NCBI GenBank assembly: GCA_019454045.1
Contig: SKCR01029074.1
Location: forward strand, 62,001 to 126,000
Direction: 5' to 3'
Length of the DNA: 64,000 nt
DNA from: Zanthoxylum bungeanum
Taxonomy: Eukaryota > Streptophyta > Magnoliopsida > Sapindales > Rutaceae
How positions within the stretch are numbered: the stretch's first letter is position 1; each line of letters begins with the position of its first letter. Made by a program: the position numbers and the translations under genes. Below, one piece after another: positions 12,801-24,953 of the stretch. The notes below the pieces were generated by a model. The model saw only the letters and a program-made list of their open reading frames with translations, made no database searches and was not told the origin of the DNA.

Positions 12801-15800
12801 ATCTTTCCACACTGCTTTGCGTTTGCTGAACAGGAATGAACCTATAATCTCAAGAGCAAGCGGAAGCCCTTCAGTGGTTTGTACGACACTTCTAGCAAGA
12901 TACTCAAACTCACGAGGAGGAGAGTCTCTTCGAAAGGCATGCTTGCTGAACAGTTGCAGAGAATGAGTGAAATTCAGTTTCTCAAGTTCATATGTCCAAT
13001 CCAAATCAAATGAATCAACAACTTCTTTATATCTCGTTGTAATAATGATTCTGCTTCCCATACCAAACCAGTCACGTTTTCCAGCAAGTAATTTCAGCTG
13101 ATTCCTATCATCTACATCATCAAGAAGAATAAGGACTTTCTTTCCTCTAAACCTATTTTTGATTATACTGATCCCTTCATCAACATGTGATAGATCTTGA
13201 TATTCTCGGTTCAAGATATTAGAAATCAGTTGCTTTTGCATGTATTCCATTCCCTTGTGTTGAGAGGATGTTTCTCGGATATCGGCTAAGAAGCAGCAGT
13301 GTTCAAAGTGGCTGGAAAGATTATTGTACATGAATTTTGCTAGAGTTGTTTTACCAACACCTGCAAGTCCATAAATAGCAACAACTCGTGTGTCATTGGA
13401 TTTGGGATCTAATACTCTCATTATTCTATCCACATGATCAGACACTCCAACCAAGGACTCCGTTACATTCAGAAAAGCTTTCTTCAACTCAGTCAAAACC
13501 TTTTTGACAACTATTTTCACTAGTTCACCTTCGTGCCTGCAAAATTTTGTAATTTTACATATAGAAGAATGAGCACATCTCTCAGAACAAATATCAGAAG
13601 ATCACCAGGCTGACTTCTTGAATTTTGAATGGCAATTCATACAGCATTGCTCAAACCATCATGAACTAACAAACAATTCCGGACAATATAAACTGACAAA
13701 ACATGATACTTGTAACCTGAATACAATAGAATTGGTATAATTATAAATCAACTGATTATTTGGTGGTTTAAGTGGAAAGCTGCATCATGTATCTGTGCGA
13801 CTGCAGCATTCCCACAAAAGCTCAAAGTAAGTTTCACTAGACAGCCATAAGAATGGTAATACTTTATGCATCTAAATGTTAGATAGTGAACTATGTTCAT
13901 AAATAGGAGGTTACGCAGAATGCTAAGATAGGTATGTGGACATAGAGAATGTATTAAAACAAATTTGGAGTAATATCAATCGATGTGAAAGTTAGGAAAG
14001 CATGATTAAGATGGTTGGCCATGTAAAAGGATGACTCCCGGGGCACCAGTTAGTTGTCATGATACTTTGAATATAAAAGTTAGTGGAAATTGCAAATACA
14101 ACCCCTAAACTTTGACACAAGTGCGGATACACCCCAAACTGCTTTAACACCCCCCCCCCCCCCCCGGAACTTTGATTTTGGTGTGTTTTTTTCAACTAAA
14201 ACAATGAGGTGTCCTTTATTTGCTAATTTATAAAAGTTTGGAGGGGTATTTTGCAATATTTGAAAGTTTAGAGGGTGTATCAGCACCTGTGTCAAAGTTT
14301 ACGGGGTGTATTTGCAATTTGCCCTAAAAGTTATGGAGAAAAGAAAAGTAAAACGATTTGGTGACTTTAGATTCTAAGCAGTACAAGTCTATAAGGTTTG
14401 CAACATTTGTAAGCGGTATATATGTGTTGTTAATCAAATTTAGCATGCATCATTCAATCATAATTCTTATTATAAAACATAAACATGGAAATTGAGAAAT
14501 AATAAAAACCTGTAAATGTGTTGAAGAAAACAATTATCTTAAACCAAGCCGAGTTGCCTCTTTCCTTAAGAACTTATTAGCCCCGCCTCGGTGCTCTACA
14601 GATGGTTTTGTAGCTAACGTTCTCCCAGGATTACTTGAATAATTCTTGTAGAAGGGGCACACCTTTCACAAGATCTTGAACAAGGAATATGGAGGAAACT
14701 CTCTCTATTTGCTAAAAGACTCTAATGCAAAATGACTTGTAAGAATTTCTGGATCTCTCAAATGAATCCAAGACCCTCTTTATATAGTCATGGAAGGGTG
14801 CTTTTGATGACACCCTTTGGCTTGGGGTGTAACCCTCCTAAAGGTTATACCCTTTCCTAAAGCCTAAATCTAGGGATGCATCTTTCCAATCCAGAGGACA
14901 TGTTCATTCATCATTATGCATTTCCCATAAGTCACTACTAAAGGAATATGTCTCTCCTACTCAAATACTATATATTAGAGAATTTACAACAATAGCAAAA
15001 TAGGGTCTTTGTAGTCAACCCCACCAATGTTATAATTGAAGATGATTACTCTGTGTTGAAACTTGATCTTTCAAGTAATTCAAACCTTTCGTGCCTTATG
15101 TTGTTCCAGTTGAAGATTGTTAGCATCACCAAGTACCCCATCTATGGCAATTGGATTTTAATATTTTATATTTCCAACACTAACATAAATTTAACACAAG
15201 ATGAAACTCAATCATCACCAGAGAACATTTAATTCTCAAACCGAACAATTCATTTTAATTTTCCCCTTTCCACTATCTGGACAGATTGCAGATTCAAGAT
15301 AACCACAACCTATATAATCCCAAAAAAAAAAAAAAAAGGAGGAAGAAACAGATTCTACATAATATCTGTAAATGATAAGTAAATAGCAATTCAATAAAAA
15401 GAAGTAAGAGTTAAGCTCACCCATTAGCAATTTTCTCAGATTCCCATCCTTTCAAAGACGCAACTTCTGTAAGAGCTTTTTTCCACTCCACCACTTTCTC
15501 CTTCCCCTCATGTGCATCAAAAGCTTGACCAAAACTCCCACTCACGTGCCTCACGTTCCCTGGCTCAACACCATAAAAGATAGGCAAAACCACTTGCTTT
15601 GACGCTTCCTTACACTCCAGGATCTGAACAAGCTCTTGAAGACACCATTTACTCGAAGCATAATCTTCGGATAAAATTGGTATAGAAATTTTGGATCTTT
15701 TGATCGCTTTGAGAAGTTGAGGACCAATGGTTTCACCAACAGGAAGTTCATCATCGTCTCTAAAAACCCAGATGCCAGCATCTACGAGGGACTTGTAGAG

Positions 15801-16091
15801 ATGGTCGGTGAAGCCTTTACGTGTGTCTTTGCCTCTGAAACTTAGGAATACTTCATAGTCTTTCCCTGGAGGCAGGTTTTGTGAAATGGGTTGATGTTGT
15901 TGTTGTTCATGGACCTCTGAGTCTGCTACTATAATGGTTGGGTTTGTACTGTCTTTCTCCTTTTCTTTCTTACTCGTACTCCTGTTGTTGTTGTTGTTGT
16001 TGTTGCTGTTATTCTTTAGGAAGTTGTAGAAATATACAAAACTGGAAATTAGGATTGTGATTAATGCAAGTGAGAGTGAAACCGTGACCAT
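9852..16091 (-). CDS. TNL gene A: TIR-NB-LRR immune receptor with N-terminal membrane anchor, L6-like
   Basis: Intracellular immune receptor that would detect a pathogen effector and signal through TIR NADase activity. Exons on the minus strand: 16091-15421, 13536-12438, 12265-11978 and 11897-9852. All junctions are GT-AG; the total is 4104 nt, one open frame of 1367 residues. Residues 4-25 form a hydrophobic segment, then an Asn run (about 27-36), then TIR from ~78 (YEVFLSFRGKDTR) with the catalytic Glu at ~153 (SSKWCLQEL). NB-ARC: P-loop GLAGVGKTT (~280-288), RNBS-A FLADIRETS, kinase-2 KVLILLDDVDD, RNBS-B GSRIIITTR, GLPLALEIIGSFL, MHD (~550-552). The last exon is almost wholly leucine-rich repeats and runs to the stop, so a separate post-LRR domain is not evident. 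The membrane anchor and layout resemble flax L6 and M. Intron 1 (1.9 kb) holds two transposon insertions. The start is the first ATG ahead of the anchor. Confidence 0.93.
14083..14324. mobile_element. Mutator-like MITE in intron 1 of TNL gene A
   Basis: A 242-bp element has terminal inverted repeats of about 45 bp (left GGAAATTGCAAATACA...ACTTTGACACA; right end the reverse complement, ...GTGTATTTGCAATTTGCCC). It is flanked by a perfect 9-bp duplication TAAAAGTTA at 14074-14082 and 14325-14333. Nine-bp duplications point to the Mutator superfamily. It contains a C homopolymer (~14150-14165) and no coding capacity. Confidence 0.85.
14425..14991 (-). mobile_element. Solo copia-type LTR in intron 1 of TNL gene A, related to the 23851/29625 LTRs
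   Basis: Begins TGTTGTTAAT and ends GAATTTACAACA, like the LTRs of the element at 23851-30133. Shared blocks include CCTTAAGAACTTATT, ACGTTCTCCCAGGATTACTTG and the repeated ACCC/GGGTGT stretch. No internal element sequence or polypurine tract follows. Flanking pentamers (ATATG, ATAGC) do not match, so the insertion is old or the ends are slightly off. Confidence 0.7.
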
Positions 16092-16669
16092 TTTTTGTTT
16101 GTTTGAAGTGGTCTACTTGTCGGATTGTAGAAAAATAGAAACTGAAATGCAAAATGATATCGAAAGACGGAGATGGTGTCCAAGTCTTATGTGTGCGTGT
16201 CTTTTTTTTTCCAAATTTAGTATTTGTTTATTTCCTTATGATTCTCTCTCTGCGTTTTTTTAATCTTTTTTTTTTTTTTTTTAATTTTTTACGCAGTTAT
16301 TTATTTATTTTCCTTCCTTCCTTGCCAAGTTTTCGTCTTTACTACGAAAGTTCCAAGTGCCTGCCTGTACTCAAAAGAAATGAGAAAGCCTTCACAGTGA
16401 GTCAGTCAACAATACCATCGTATAATATTCACCAACACCACCATGGTTTTAAGGGGGGCGGCCAATGCACCGCACCAGTCATCGGTGGTGCTTAAAACTA
16501 ATCAAATCATTTCGTTTGCAACATCACATCATCACACACTAGTCATCGAGGCTGAATAATTCGCCAATTAGCTAATTTTCAGCTACAGCTAAATTCAAGC
16601 ACTTTTTAACTATTACGTTTCATTTATAACTATCCTAATAAGCATGATCCAGTTATCAATTAACATAGT
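16092..16669. other. Upstream region of TNL gene A
   Basis: Promoter and 5' UTR territory for gene A, T-rich on the plus strand (16200-16310). No clear TATA box could be fixed and no other gene is seen. Confidence 0.4.
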
Positions 16670-17195
16670 TGTTGACGGTTGATTTTCATTATATAGGCAG
16701 TTTCGAGATAATTCCCCCGGAATAACCTTCCATTAACCTTTAATTTGTTTGGTTTGGGGATGATCAAAAATAAATTTAATAAAAGATGAAATAACACACA
16801 GATTGACAATGAAGTTTTAACGTGGTTTGGTGGGATGATCCCAACCTACGTCCACGGGCACAAAACGATGAGGGTTGCACGGAACAAACCTATGTCCACG
16901 GACATGTATCGAAGGAAAATCATATACTCTGGTCTTCTGTCGGTTGTCAAGTGGTCGGCCAAACAACTCGCCGGACTTCCAAAATTACTTCCGCCCTGAC
17001 CTGAGATATCCGAGCTCATCGATTTGCTCAAAGAGTTGGTAGATCTGGTCTGATTCCTTGATCTAATGTGGTCGGCCATATCTCTTATGTGGTTGGTCTC
17101 TGAAACTGTGTTGTGCTACATCCTCTGGTCGGTCGTACTCATCAACCGTACTCCATGTTGGACCGATGAGCCGATACACATCTCCTGACCCCTTG
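16670..17195 (-). repeat. LTR fragment, same family as 4661-5475
   Basis: On the minus strand it contains GTGGACGTAGGTTGG...CCAAACCACGTTAAA (near 16810-16860), repeated CCGACCA words, and ends AATCAACCGTCAACA at 16670. Just outside its other edge, the minus strand shows a polypurine stretch (ATCGGGGGGACAAGGGG, ~17195-17212), as expected before a 3' LTR. No matching TSD was found. Confidence 0.6.
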
Positions 17196-18642
17196 TCCCC
17201 CCGATGAGGTGAATTTCCTCTTCTGCCATTCCCGGACTGTATAAAAGACTTAGCTGTAGAAATCCCCTGATAAACCGAAAAGTATTGATGAACAAATTAA
17301 GGTCTTCTCTCTTACTTCAAAAGTTTCCTAATTCCAAAGTAATGTATTCGCAATACCAAAGATGTTAAAAGATTGATAGATCAATGCTCTTTTATATATA
17401 CTATGGGAAAAAAAATCATATTAATAATAATAAAGTGCACGGTTCAAGAGCATGATCGTGCTTTATGGCATGCATCCTTGTATATATCCAACAACACACG
17501 ACTCTATATATGGGGTGTCCGGCTTGGGTTGCACGGCTTGCTTAACCTATGATCTTCACTTTCTTAACTTGTAAATCTTTAATCACTAGCTTGTGTATTC
17601 TCGAGGCATGATCTTGATCAATACTTCAAACGATATTCAATAAACTCCAAAAACAGCTCAAAGTTGATCGAATATTTTCTTTTCACTCCAAATCAGCAAT
17701 TCAACCCTAAAATAGAAATAAATTATTCAAAACACTTTTTATATAGGTATAAATTTAGGTGCTTCTAGATTGTGGCAGCATCCTAAATTTAATGTTTGGA
17801 GGGTTAGAAAGCTCACGGAGTCTCTTGGGCAAGCAAGACAGAAATCTTTACTTTCTCCAATTCCAGACATATATGTTCCTAGTGATGATCATTATGAGGC
17901 CTTTTATGACTTGACATCTTTCATTTGTGTAGTCCCATGATATCAACCCAAGCTTCCGCTTCTTTTTTCTTTTTTTTTTTTTTTGTGTCATTTTGCACTT
18001 GTAATGGCTCGTGAGTAAACCTCTGCGATTTCCCACATTTGTCGTATATAAAAATGCAAAAGGGATACACAATATTAAAATGACCATTTAATCAGACCAC
18101 ACTTAAAATGCATAAAATTGAGCTAATTAAATAGAGAATAATTATATTAACATAAACTAATAATACACGAAGATATTGGTAAATAATAAATTTACCGTCT
18201 TCTTCCAAAGTTGGTTACTGCAATAAAATAAAGGTTCATTAGTGTCTCGTATAAAAGTGCACAATAAAACCTTTAATTTGCTTCTCCGTCCGTTGGTGTT
18301 AGTTACAAGGATGAGAAGCTGCAGACACTCGGTGTTTCACTAATCGATAGAGTTGGTTCGAGAGTCTTCTAAGTTTCTCAAATCCAGCAGGGGTCTTTAG
18401 CTAATGAAATAAGTCTCTGAAAGGAAATAGTTTCCTCATGGAGTTGGTGAAAGTCACTTAAGCTTCGGGATGTTGCCGCTTCTTGGTTTAAATATATGTT
18501 CATTGTGGTATGACTATTAGCAACCTCTGGACTTAAAAACTAACTGCACCGTCGTCTAGGAAAGACAGGACAGCAACATAGCTCGATCTGCAAATTAACA
18601 AGAGTAATTTTATTTCTCGTTTTTGGAGGGTGTTTTTTTGTT
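17196..18642. other. Intergenic, no gene seen
   Basis: AT-rich sequence with homopolymers (for example T run at ~17965-17985). The first 150 bases may be internal remains of the element whose LTR is at 16670. Frames here are short and carry no recognisable domain. Confidence 0.5.
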
Positions 18643-18647
18643 AATAC

Positions 18648-18824
18648 TCTGAGAATTTGTGAAGAAAATGTTTATAAACATTTGCTTGATTTAGAACTTA
18701 CAATGAGAGAGCCTTTATATAGGTATTATACAACTACCATATTAACTATCATATTAAATACAAAACACCACAACTACAAACTACACACTACATAACTAAT
18801 TCCAACACCTAACTAATTCCAACA
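18648..18824 (-). repeat. 3' LTR of copia element 1
   Basis: 177 bp, matching the LTR at 23321 except for about 19-20 bp absent here (a repeated ACTACCATATTAAATACA unit) and a few substitutions. The outer end reads TCTGAGAA instead of TGTGAGAA, so the conserved terminal TG has mutated to TC. The polypurine tract (minus strand CTTGAGGGAGAG) is at 18825-18835. Confidence 0.9.
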
Positions 18825-18831
18825 CTCTCCC

Positions 18832-21800
18832 TCAAGCTGGAGCATACATGTTATATGCACCAAGCTTGTTACAGATGAAATCAATACGAGGACCGCGAAG
18901 ATACTTAGTAAGGACATCTGCTAATTGACCGTCTGAGTTGACAAAGCTAATAGCAATATATCCTGACAAAATTTTCTCTCTGATAAAGTGACAATTCACT
19001 TCTATATGTTTGGTCCTCTCGTGAAACACAGGATTGGAGGCGATATGTAATGCTGCCTGGTTGTCACAGATTAGTTTCATTTGTGCTCCTCCTCCAAACT
19101 TTAATTCTTGCAGTAACTGTTTCAACCATATCAGCTCACATGTTGCTAAGGTCATAGCTCTATATTCTGCCTCTGCACTAGACCTGGCAACAACAACTTG
19201 CTTCTTACTCTTCCAGGATATGAGATTACCTCTAATCAAAACACAATAACCTGTAGTAGAGCGTCTATCGGACGGAGAACCCGCCCAATCTGCATCAGAA
19301 TAAACAATAACATGAGTATGTCCCTTGTCTTCATATAGTAGACATTGGTCTGATGTTCTTTTAACATATCTAAGAATGCGTATAACAGCATCTCAATGAC
19401 TTTGGCAAGGGGTTTGTAGAAACTGACTAACCACACTTACAACAAAAGAAATATCTGGTCGTGTGATGGTAAGGTAGTTTAGCTTCCCAACTAATCTCAT
19501 GTATTGTCCAGGATCATCCAGTGGTTCTCCGATTAGCTTCCTATACTCTTCGGGATTCTCCAACGGCTCCCCCTGTTTTGGTAGGAGTTTAATATTGGGA
19601 TCCATAGGTGTGTCCACTGGTCTGCAATCTAACATACCAGTCTCCTGAAGAATATCCAATGCATACTTCATCTAGGAAATAGATACCCAAGAGTTAGATT
19701 GTGCCACCTCTATGCCAAGAAAGTACTTGAGTCGTCCCAAATTCTTAGTCTGAAAATAATTAAATAGGTGTGTTTTTAGCTCCCGAATACCCTCTTAATC
19801 ACTTCCAGTGATGACGATATCATCCACATAAACTACTAAGTAGATACATTTGCCATTGGAATGGCAGTAGAAAACAGAGTGATCAGCTTCACTACGAGTC
19901 ATACCAAAATCTGTAATTACAGCACTGAACCTCTCAAACCAAGCACGAGGAGACTGTTTTAAACCATAAAGAGAACAGCGAAGCCGACATACCAAACCAT
20001 ACTCCCACTGAGCAACAAAACCAGGTGGTTGCTCCATATAGACCTTCCTCCTGAAGATCACCATGGAGAAAGGCATTCTTGATGTCTAACTGATAAATGG
20101 GCCAATGACGCATAGTCGCAATGGAGAGAAACAATCGGACAGAGGCAATTTTGGCCACAGGAGAAAAAGTGTCACTATAGTCCAGACCAAATATCTGTGT
20201 ATAGCTCTTGGCAACCAGACGAGCCTTAAGACGATCAATGTTCCCATCAGGACCAACCTTCACTGTATAAACCCACCGACAGCCAACTACAGATTTGTCG
20301 GACGGTAATGGAACCAAATCTCATGTGCCACTAGAGTGTAGGGCATCCATTTCATCAATCATTGCATGCTTCCACCTGGGGTGGGATAATGCCTCACTGA
20401 GCTTTTTAGGAATAGAAACATAAGACAATGTGGAAACAAAAGCATAATATGGAGCAGATAAACGATGATAACTCATAAATGTGTATATAGGATGAGGATT
20501 GCGAGTGGAACGAATACCTTTGCTAGTGGAAATAGGACCATGTAGGGCAGGCAGATCCACAGTAGAGGTAGGAGCCGGAGCATGGTGTGATTCAGCCTGG
20601 AGAGGTAGGGGGCAAGGACGACGTTGGTAGACCTGAAGAGGACGATGTAATGGGACAACCTCTGATGGAGGACTATAGAATGGAACGGGAAGAACCTCTG
20701 GATGGAGTGTAATGGGCGGTGTATCTGGAGAGAAAAATGAGGATGACTCAAAGAAGGTAACGTCAGCAGAAATGATGTAACGGTCAATAATGGGATAATA
20801 ACAACGATACCCTTTTTGAAGTCGAGAGTAACCCAATAAGATACATTTGATGGACTTAGCACCCAATTTATCCCGGCCTGGTGTCAGGTATGGACAAAGC
20901 AAACACAACCGAATATGCGAAGGGGTAAATGATGGAGAGGTTGAATGGGAAATAAAATGTAGTGGGGAAGTTGATTTTGTAAAACTGAGGAAGGCAGCAA
21001 GCTGTGAGAACAGCATCCCCCCAGAAACGAAAGGGCAGATGATTGTGGAGTAGAAGGGTACGGGTCGTGTCAATGAGATGTATGTTTTTACGTTCAGCGA
21101 CACCATTTTGTTGGGGTGTGTGAGCACAAGAGGACTAATGAAGAATACCGAGGGAGGACATGAAGTTTTTGAACGGGGTAGAAAAATATTCACGAGCATT
21201 ATCACTGCGTAATATGCGTATAGGAACACCGAATTGAGTTTGAATCTCAGCACAAAAGGCTTTAAAGGTCGAAAATAACTCAGAACGATCTTTAAGTAAG
21301 AAGAGTCAAGTGTTTCGAGAATGGTCATCAATAAATGTAACAAAATAGCGAAATCCCAAAACAGAGTTGACACGATAGGGACCACAAACATCAGAATGAA
21401 CTAAGTCAAATAGGGACGCAGCCCGATTATTGATACGCTTGGGAAACTTAGTACGAGTTTGTTTACCAAGTTGACACGACTCACAATTAAATGAAGATAA
21501 AGCAGAAAGATGCGGAGCTAGCTTCTGGAGCTTGGACAGACTGGGGTGACCCAACCGACAATGAAGGACTTGGGCAGAATCAGAAGAATTGCAAGCAACG
21601 GAAGGTAGTGACTTTGAAAGGTAATAGAGGCCTTGTGACTCACGTCATGTACCAATCATCCGTCCCGTACTCTGGTCCTGCACGACAACATAATTATTAA
21701 GAAAAGTGACAGAGTAGTTAAGATCATGAGTAAGTTTACTAACGGAAATAAGATTAAAAGGACAACCGGGTATATAAAGAACAGAGGTCAATGGTAAGGA

Positions 21801-21950
21801 AGGAACATGAGAAGCTCGCCTGATACCCTTAGCAACGGTTTTAGAGCCATTAGCAAGGGTAACCATAGGGAGAGAATCTGAACGGGTTAAAGATGAGAAA
21901 AGGTGTGGATTACCAGAAATATGATCGGAGGCTCCAGAATCAATACCCAT
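18832..21950 (-). pseudogene. Copia element 1 pol: protease, integrase, reverse transcriptase, RNase H
   Basis: Domains in order on the minus strand: protease GIDSGASDHIS (21950), gag-pre-integrase and integrase zinc region (GHPSLSKLQ...CESCQLGKQ, 21554), integrase core ([19 protein letters not shown]), reverse transcriptase ([35 protein letters not shown], 20317-19795), and RNase H (SWKSKKQVVVARSSAEAEYR, ending at 18832). Breaks are seen near 21310-21390, 20320, 20000, 19790 and 19390-19240. Confidence 0.85.
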
Positions 21951-22984
21951 GGGCCGAGAGGAGAGGACTGAGTGAGGAAGGCCACAGAATTACCAGTGTG
22001 GGCAACATAAGCAGAGGATGGTTGCTGAGAGGCATGATACTGAAGGAAAGCAGCATAATCCAGGACAGATAAGGTAACCTGTTGAGATGAGTGATCGGAA
22101 GAAACAGGAGAGGCAGTGCTGTCAACTTGAGAAACCTTGGCAGTAGAGGGACGAGGGGGTTTGCCATGAAGCTGATTGCAACGCTCTCGGGTGTGACCAA
22201 CCTTTTGACAGTAACTACATTTGGGACGCACTCCTCGATGAATATGGGATCCACGATTGCCCGTGGAACTGCCCTGTGCTGCAAAGATAGAAGGCTCTGC
22301 GGAGTGGGACTCAGAGTCAATGACGGAAGTGGAGGAGACTCGAAGAAGTCGAGCAAAAATATTTTCCAGAGAGGGGATAGTATTACTGGCCAAAATCTGA
22401 TCACGAACGGGCTGAAACTCATATCGGAGCCCAATCAAAGTTAACACCATAAAAAACTGTTCTCGTTGGAGTTCTTGTTCAGCAATTGTAGTGGTAATTG
22501 GCAAGATAGAATTGAACTCCTCTCGCAATGATTCAATCCGACCAATATACTCAGACATATCCAGATCACGCTGATTTAAGTGAAACATATTGGACACAAC
22601 ATTATAAAATCTATGTATATCATTAGTATACAAAGTGGTAGCCTTACTCCATAACTTGTGGCAAGTCTTATAGGGTCGAAACATGACAAGAAATTTAGAA
22701 TCAATAGACTGCCATAAGAGATTACATAATTGAGCATCAAGCTTCCTCCAAGATCGGCGTTCGGCCTCAGGTATAGAATCTTCACTGGAGGTTAAATGAT
22801 CTTCACACCCTTGCCCCATAAACCATAATTCAACTGAAGCCGACCAAGAAACATAATTTATAGAACCAAGTAACTTATCAGTTGTAATAACATGAGAACC
22901 AGAAAGAGTTGGGACGAAGGAACCTGATTTAGGCAAAATCGGAGCTCGGGGTGGGTGAGTGTCGTCTTCTGACGGGCGATCCAT
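21887..22984 (-). pseudogene. Copia element 1 gag
   Basis: The frame from the ATG at 22984 (MDRPSEDDTHPP) carries the copia gag domain (NYVSWSASVELWF, LWSKATTLY, FNVVSNMF-like region) and a CCHC zinc knuckle (CSYCQKVGHTRERC). An in-frame extension upstream to 23236 exists but starts in the leader. The protease frame begins in another phase near 21950, so gag and pol are separated by a frameshift. Confidence 0.8.
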
Positions 22985-23307
22985 AAATAATATCGCGGAA
23001 AAAACTGAGTAGATCGGCACTCGACGAAGGTAGATCGGTGACCTCTGAGGGTAGTGGTGGTGGTTGTTTTTGAAAAAAAAAAGTGCGGAAGTGGTGGTGG
23101 GTAAAATTAGGGTTCCGAGGGTATGTTGAGGAAAAAAAAGTGAGATAGACACGCCAAAGAAAGAAACCGACGACGGAAGTGAGACCAACGGCTGACAAGG
23201 AGATGGAGGATGCCGGAGGTGTCGTCGGACACGCACCGGAACAGTAACGTCGGTTATGGCAGTGGCGGTGGTATCACGGGAAAAAGAAAAGAAGACCCTA
23301 AGATCAA

Positions 23308-23320
23308 CCTACTGATACCA
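23308..23320 (-). other. Primer-binding site of copia element 1
   Basis: The minus strand reads TGGTATCAGTAGG directly after the 5' LTR. The first nine bases match the initiator-Met tRNA 3' end used by most plant copia elements (TGGTATCAGAGC). Confidence 0.85.
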
Positions 23321-23516
23321 TGTGAGAATTTGTGAAGAAAATGTCTATAAACATTTGTTTGATTTAGAACTTACAATGAGAGGCCTTTATATAGGCATTA
23401 TACAACTACCATATTAAATACACAACTACCATATTAACTACCATATTAAATACAAAACACCACAACTACCAACTACACACTACATAACTAATTCCAACAC
23501 CTAACTAATTCCAACA
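23321..23516 (-). repeat. 5' LTR of copia element 1
   Basis: 196 bp from TGTGAGAATTTG to ATTCCAACA (plus-strand reading). A minus-strand TATA-like stretch (TATATAAAGG) lies near 23385. The primer-binding site follows immediately at its inner edge. Confidence 0.9.
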
Positions 23517-23521
23517 AATAC

Positions 23522-23850
23522 AAATTCAAACTGCTTACAGGGTGTTGGGGTGGGGGGAATAAAACACCTGCGCGCATTTGTCGACCTACTCTCAGTAATT
23601 TCTTCCTTAAGGAAGATCATTCAAACCGCTTGATGTCACAGCAAGAAGAAAAAGAATCAATGGCAGCTTTCTTATGAACATTTCTTGCAACAAAAAAAAA
23701 AATGCGTCCAGATTGGCGGATCTGTTGCCTGCCTAACATGAACTCAACAATTAAACCATCCAGCGAGTGCTAGCTAACTGGTTGACTATACCTAAACATA
23801 TAAAACATAAATTTTGTAGATGATACAAATGAGTGGAAGGAGGAAAATCA
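23522..23850. other. Spacer between copia elements 1 and 2
   Basis: About 330 bp with no frame of interest. A G-rich stretch (GTTGGGGTGGGGGG, ~23543) and an A run (~23690) are present. This is the original genomic DNA into which both neighbours inserted. Confidence 0.5.
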
Positions 23851-24361
23851 TGTTGGTAAAATTAGTGTCATTAAACAATAATATAACATGCAAACAAACA
23901 GATCAACACCAGAAAAATAAATCTAGATGCTATTAAACCCTAAACCAATAAGAACCAGAAAAACCTGATTAAATTGTCCAAGTCAAGATAACCTCTGTCC
24001 TTAAGAACTTATTGGCTCCGTCACAGGTGCTTTACGGAATCGTTTTGCCAACGTTCTCCCAGGATTACTTGGATTCTTCTTGTTCAAGGTGCACTCCCTT
24101 AACAAGTATGCGAACTTGGAATCAATGGTGGATCTCTCTCAAAACAAGGAAAACATAAATGCCTTTAATGTTGGTAGATCTCTGTATATCTTTTTCTGTA
24201 TCTTATATTGGAATAAAAGCCTTCTTATATAAGGCATGGAGGGGTGCCAATAGGGCAACCCTTGGGGTGGGTTGCAACCCTCCATACACCCCATTAGAAA
24301 TCCCAATAAAATACACATATACATATTATGTTTTTAATGAATTTTTGAGGAATTTACAACA
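23851..24361 (-). repeat. 3' LTR of copia element 2
   Basis: Plus-strand reading starts TGTTGGTAAAAT and ends AATTTACAACA, giving five-base inverted ends TGTTG...CAACA. The minus-strand polypurine tract (GAATTGTGGGGGAT) occupies about 24362-24375. A minus-strand TATA box (TTATATAAGAAGG) is near 24220-24235. Confidence 0.92.
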
Positions 24362-24953
24362 ATCCCCCACAATTCTTCAAACATTCATTCAGGCATGTGA
24401 GAGAGATACCGTGAGCTAAAGCTGCATCGAAATAGGTAGCTTTCGCCTTGAACCTTTCCTAGTGAATGACAATCGGATTTACTTGGCAAACCAGTGACCC
24501 ATAGTCTTGAACTGTTCTGTTGTTGGTGTAAACCAAGACAATTGCCAACACAACAACTTTAAATCAACCATTTTCCCGTTCTACGGTTGTGTTCATTTTG
24601 GCCCTGAACAACGGTCCTGGATTCATCAAGCACTTTAGGGTAACCCGCCTTTAAAGGTTCCCATGGAAGCGGCCTCACTTCTTACTTGAAATAGGTGATT
24701 ACTATGAAGAGGTAATCTGTCTTTACCCCCATTAGGACTCATCTCCTAATATAGTGATCATTAAAAGCCTTAGCTTATCCTAACCAATGACAGACAGCAC
24801 TCAGCGTCATTATCGGAATGGGAAAGAGTACGAAACTCTTCAGTGCTTGTTTTGAATTGCACAAAGTTTATGTTGTCCCTTTTGAACCTAGATCTTGGGA
24901 TCTCCAGTCAACTAGGTTGGGTTTCCACAGTGACAATTCTTAGATTATAGGCT

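Larger units (their letters stand above)
18648..23516 (-). mobile_element. Copia element 1, complete with both LTRs, coding region broken
   Basis: A 4869-bp Ty1/copia element on the minus strand. LTRs are at 23321-23516 (5') and 18648-18824 (3'), flanked by a perfect 5-bp duplication AATAC (18643-18647 and 23517-23521). The primer-binding site, polypurine tract, gag, protease, integrase, reverse transcriptase and RNase H are all present in order. Several frameshifts split the polyprotein. Confidence 0.93.
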
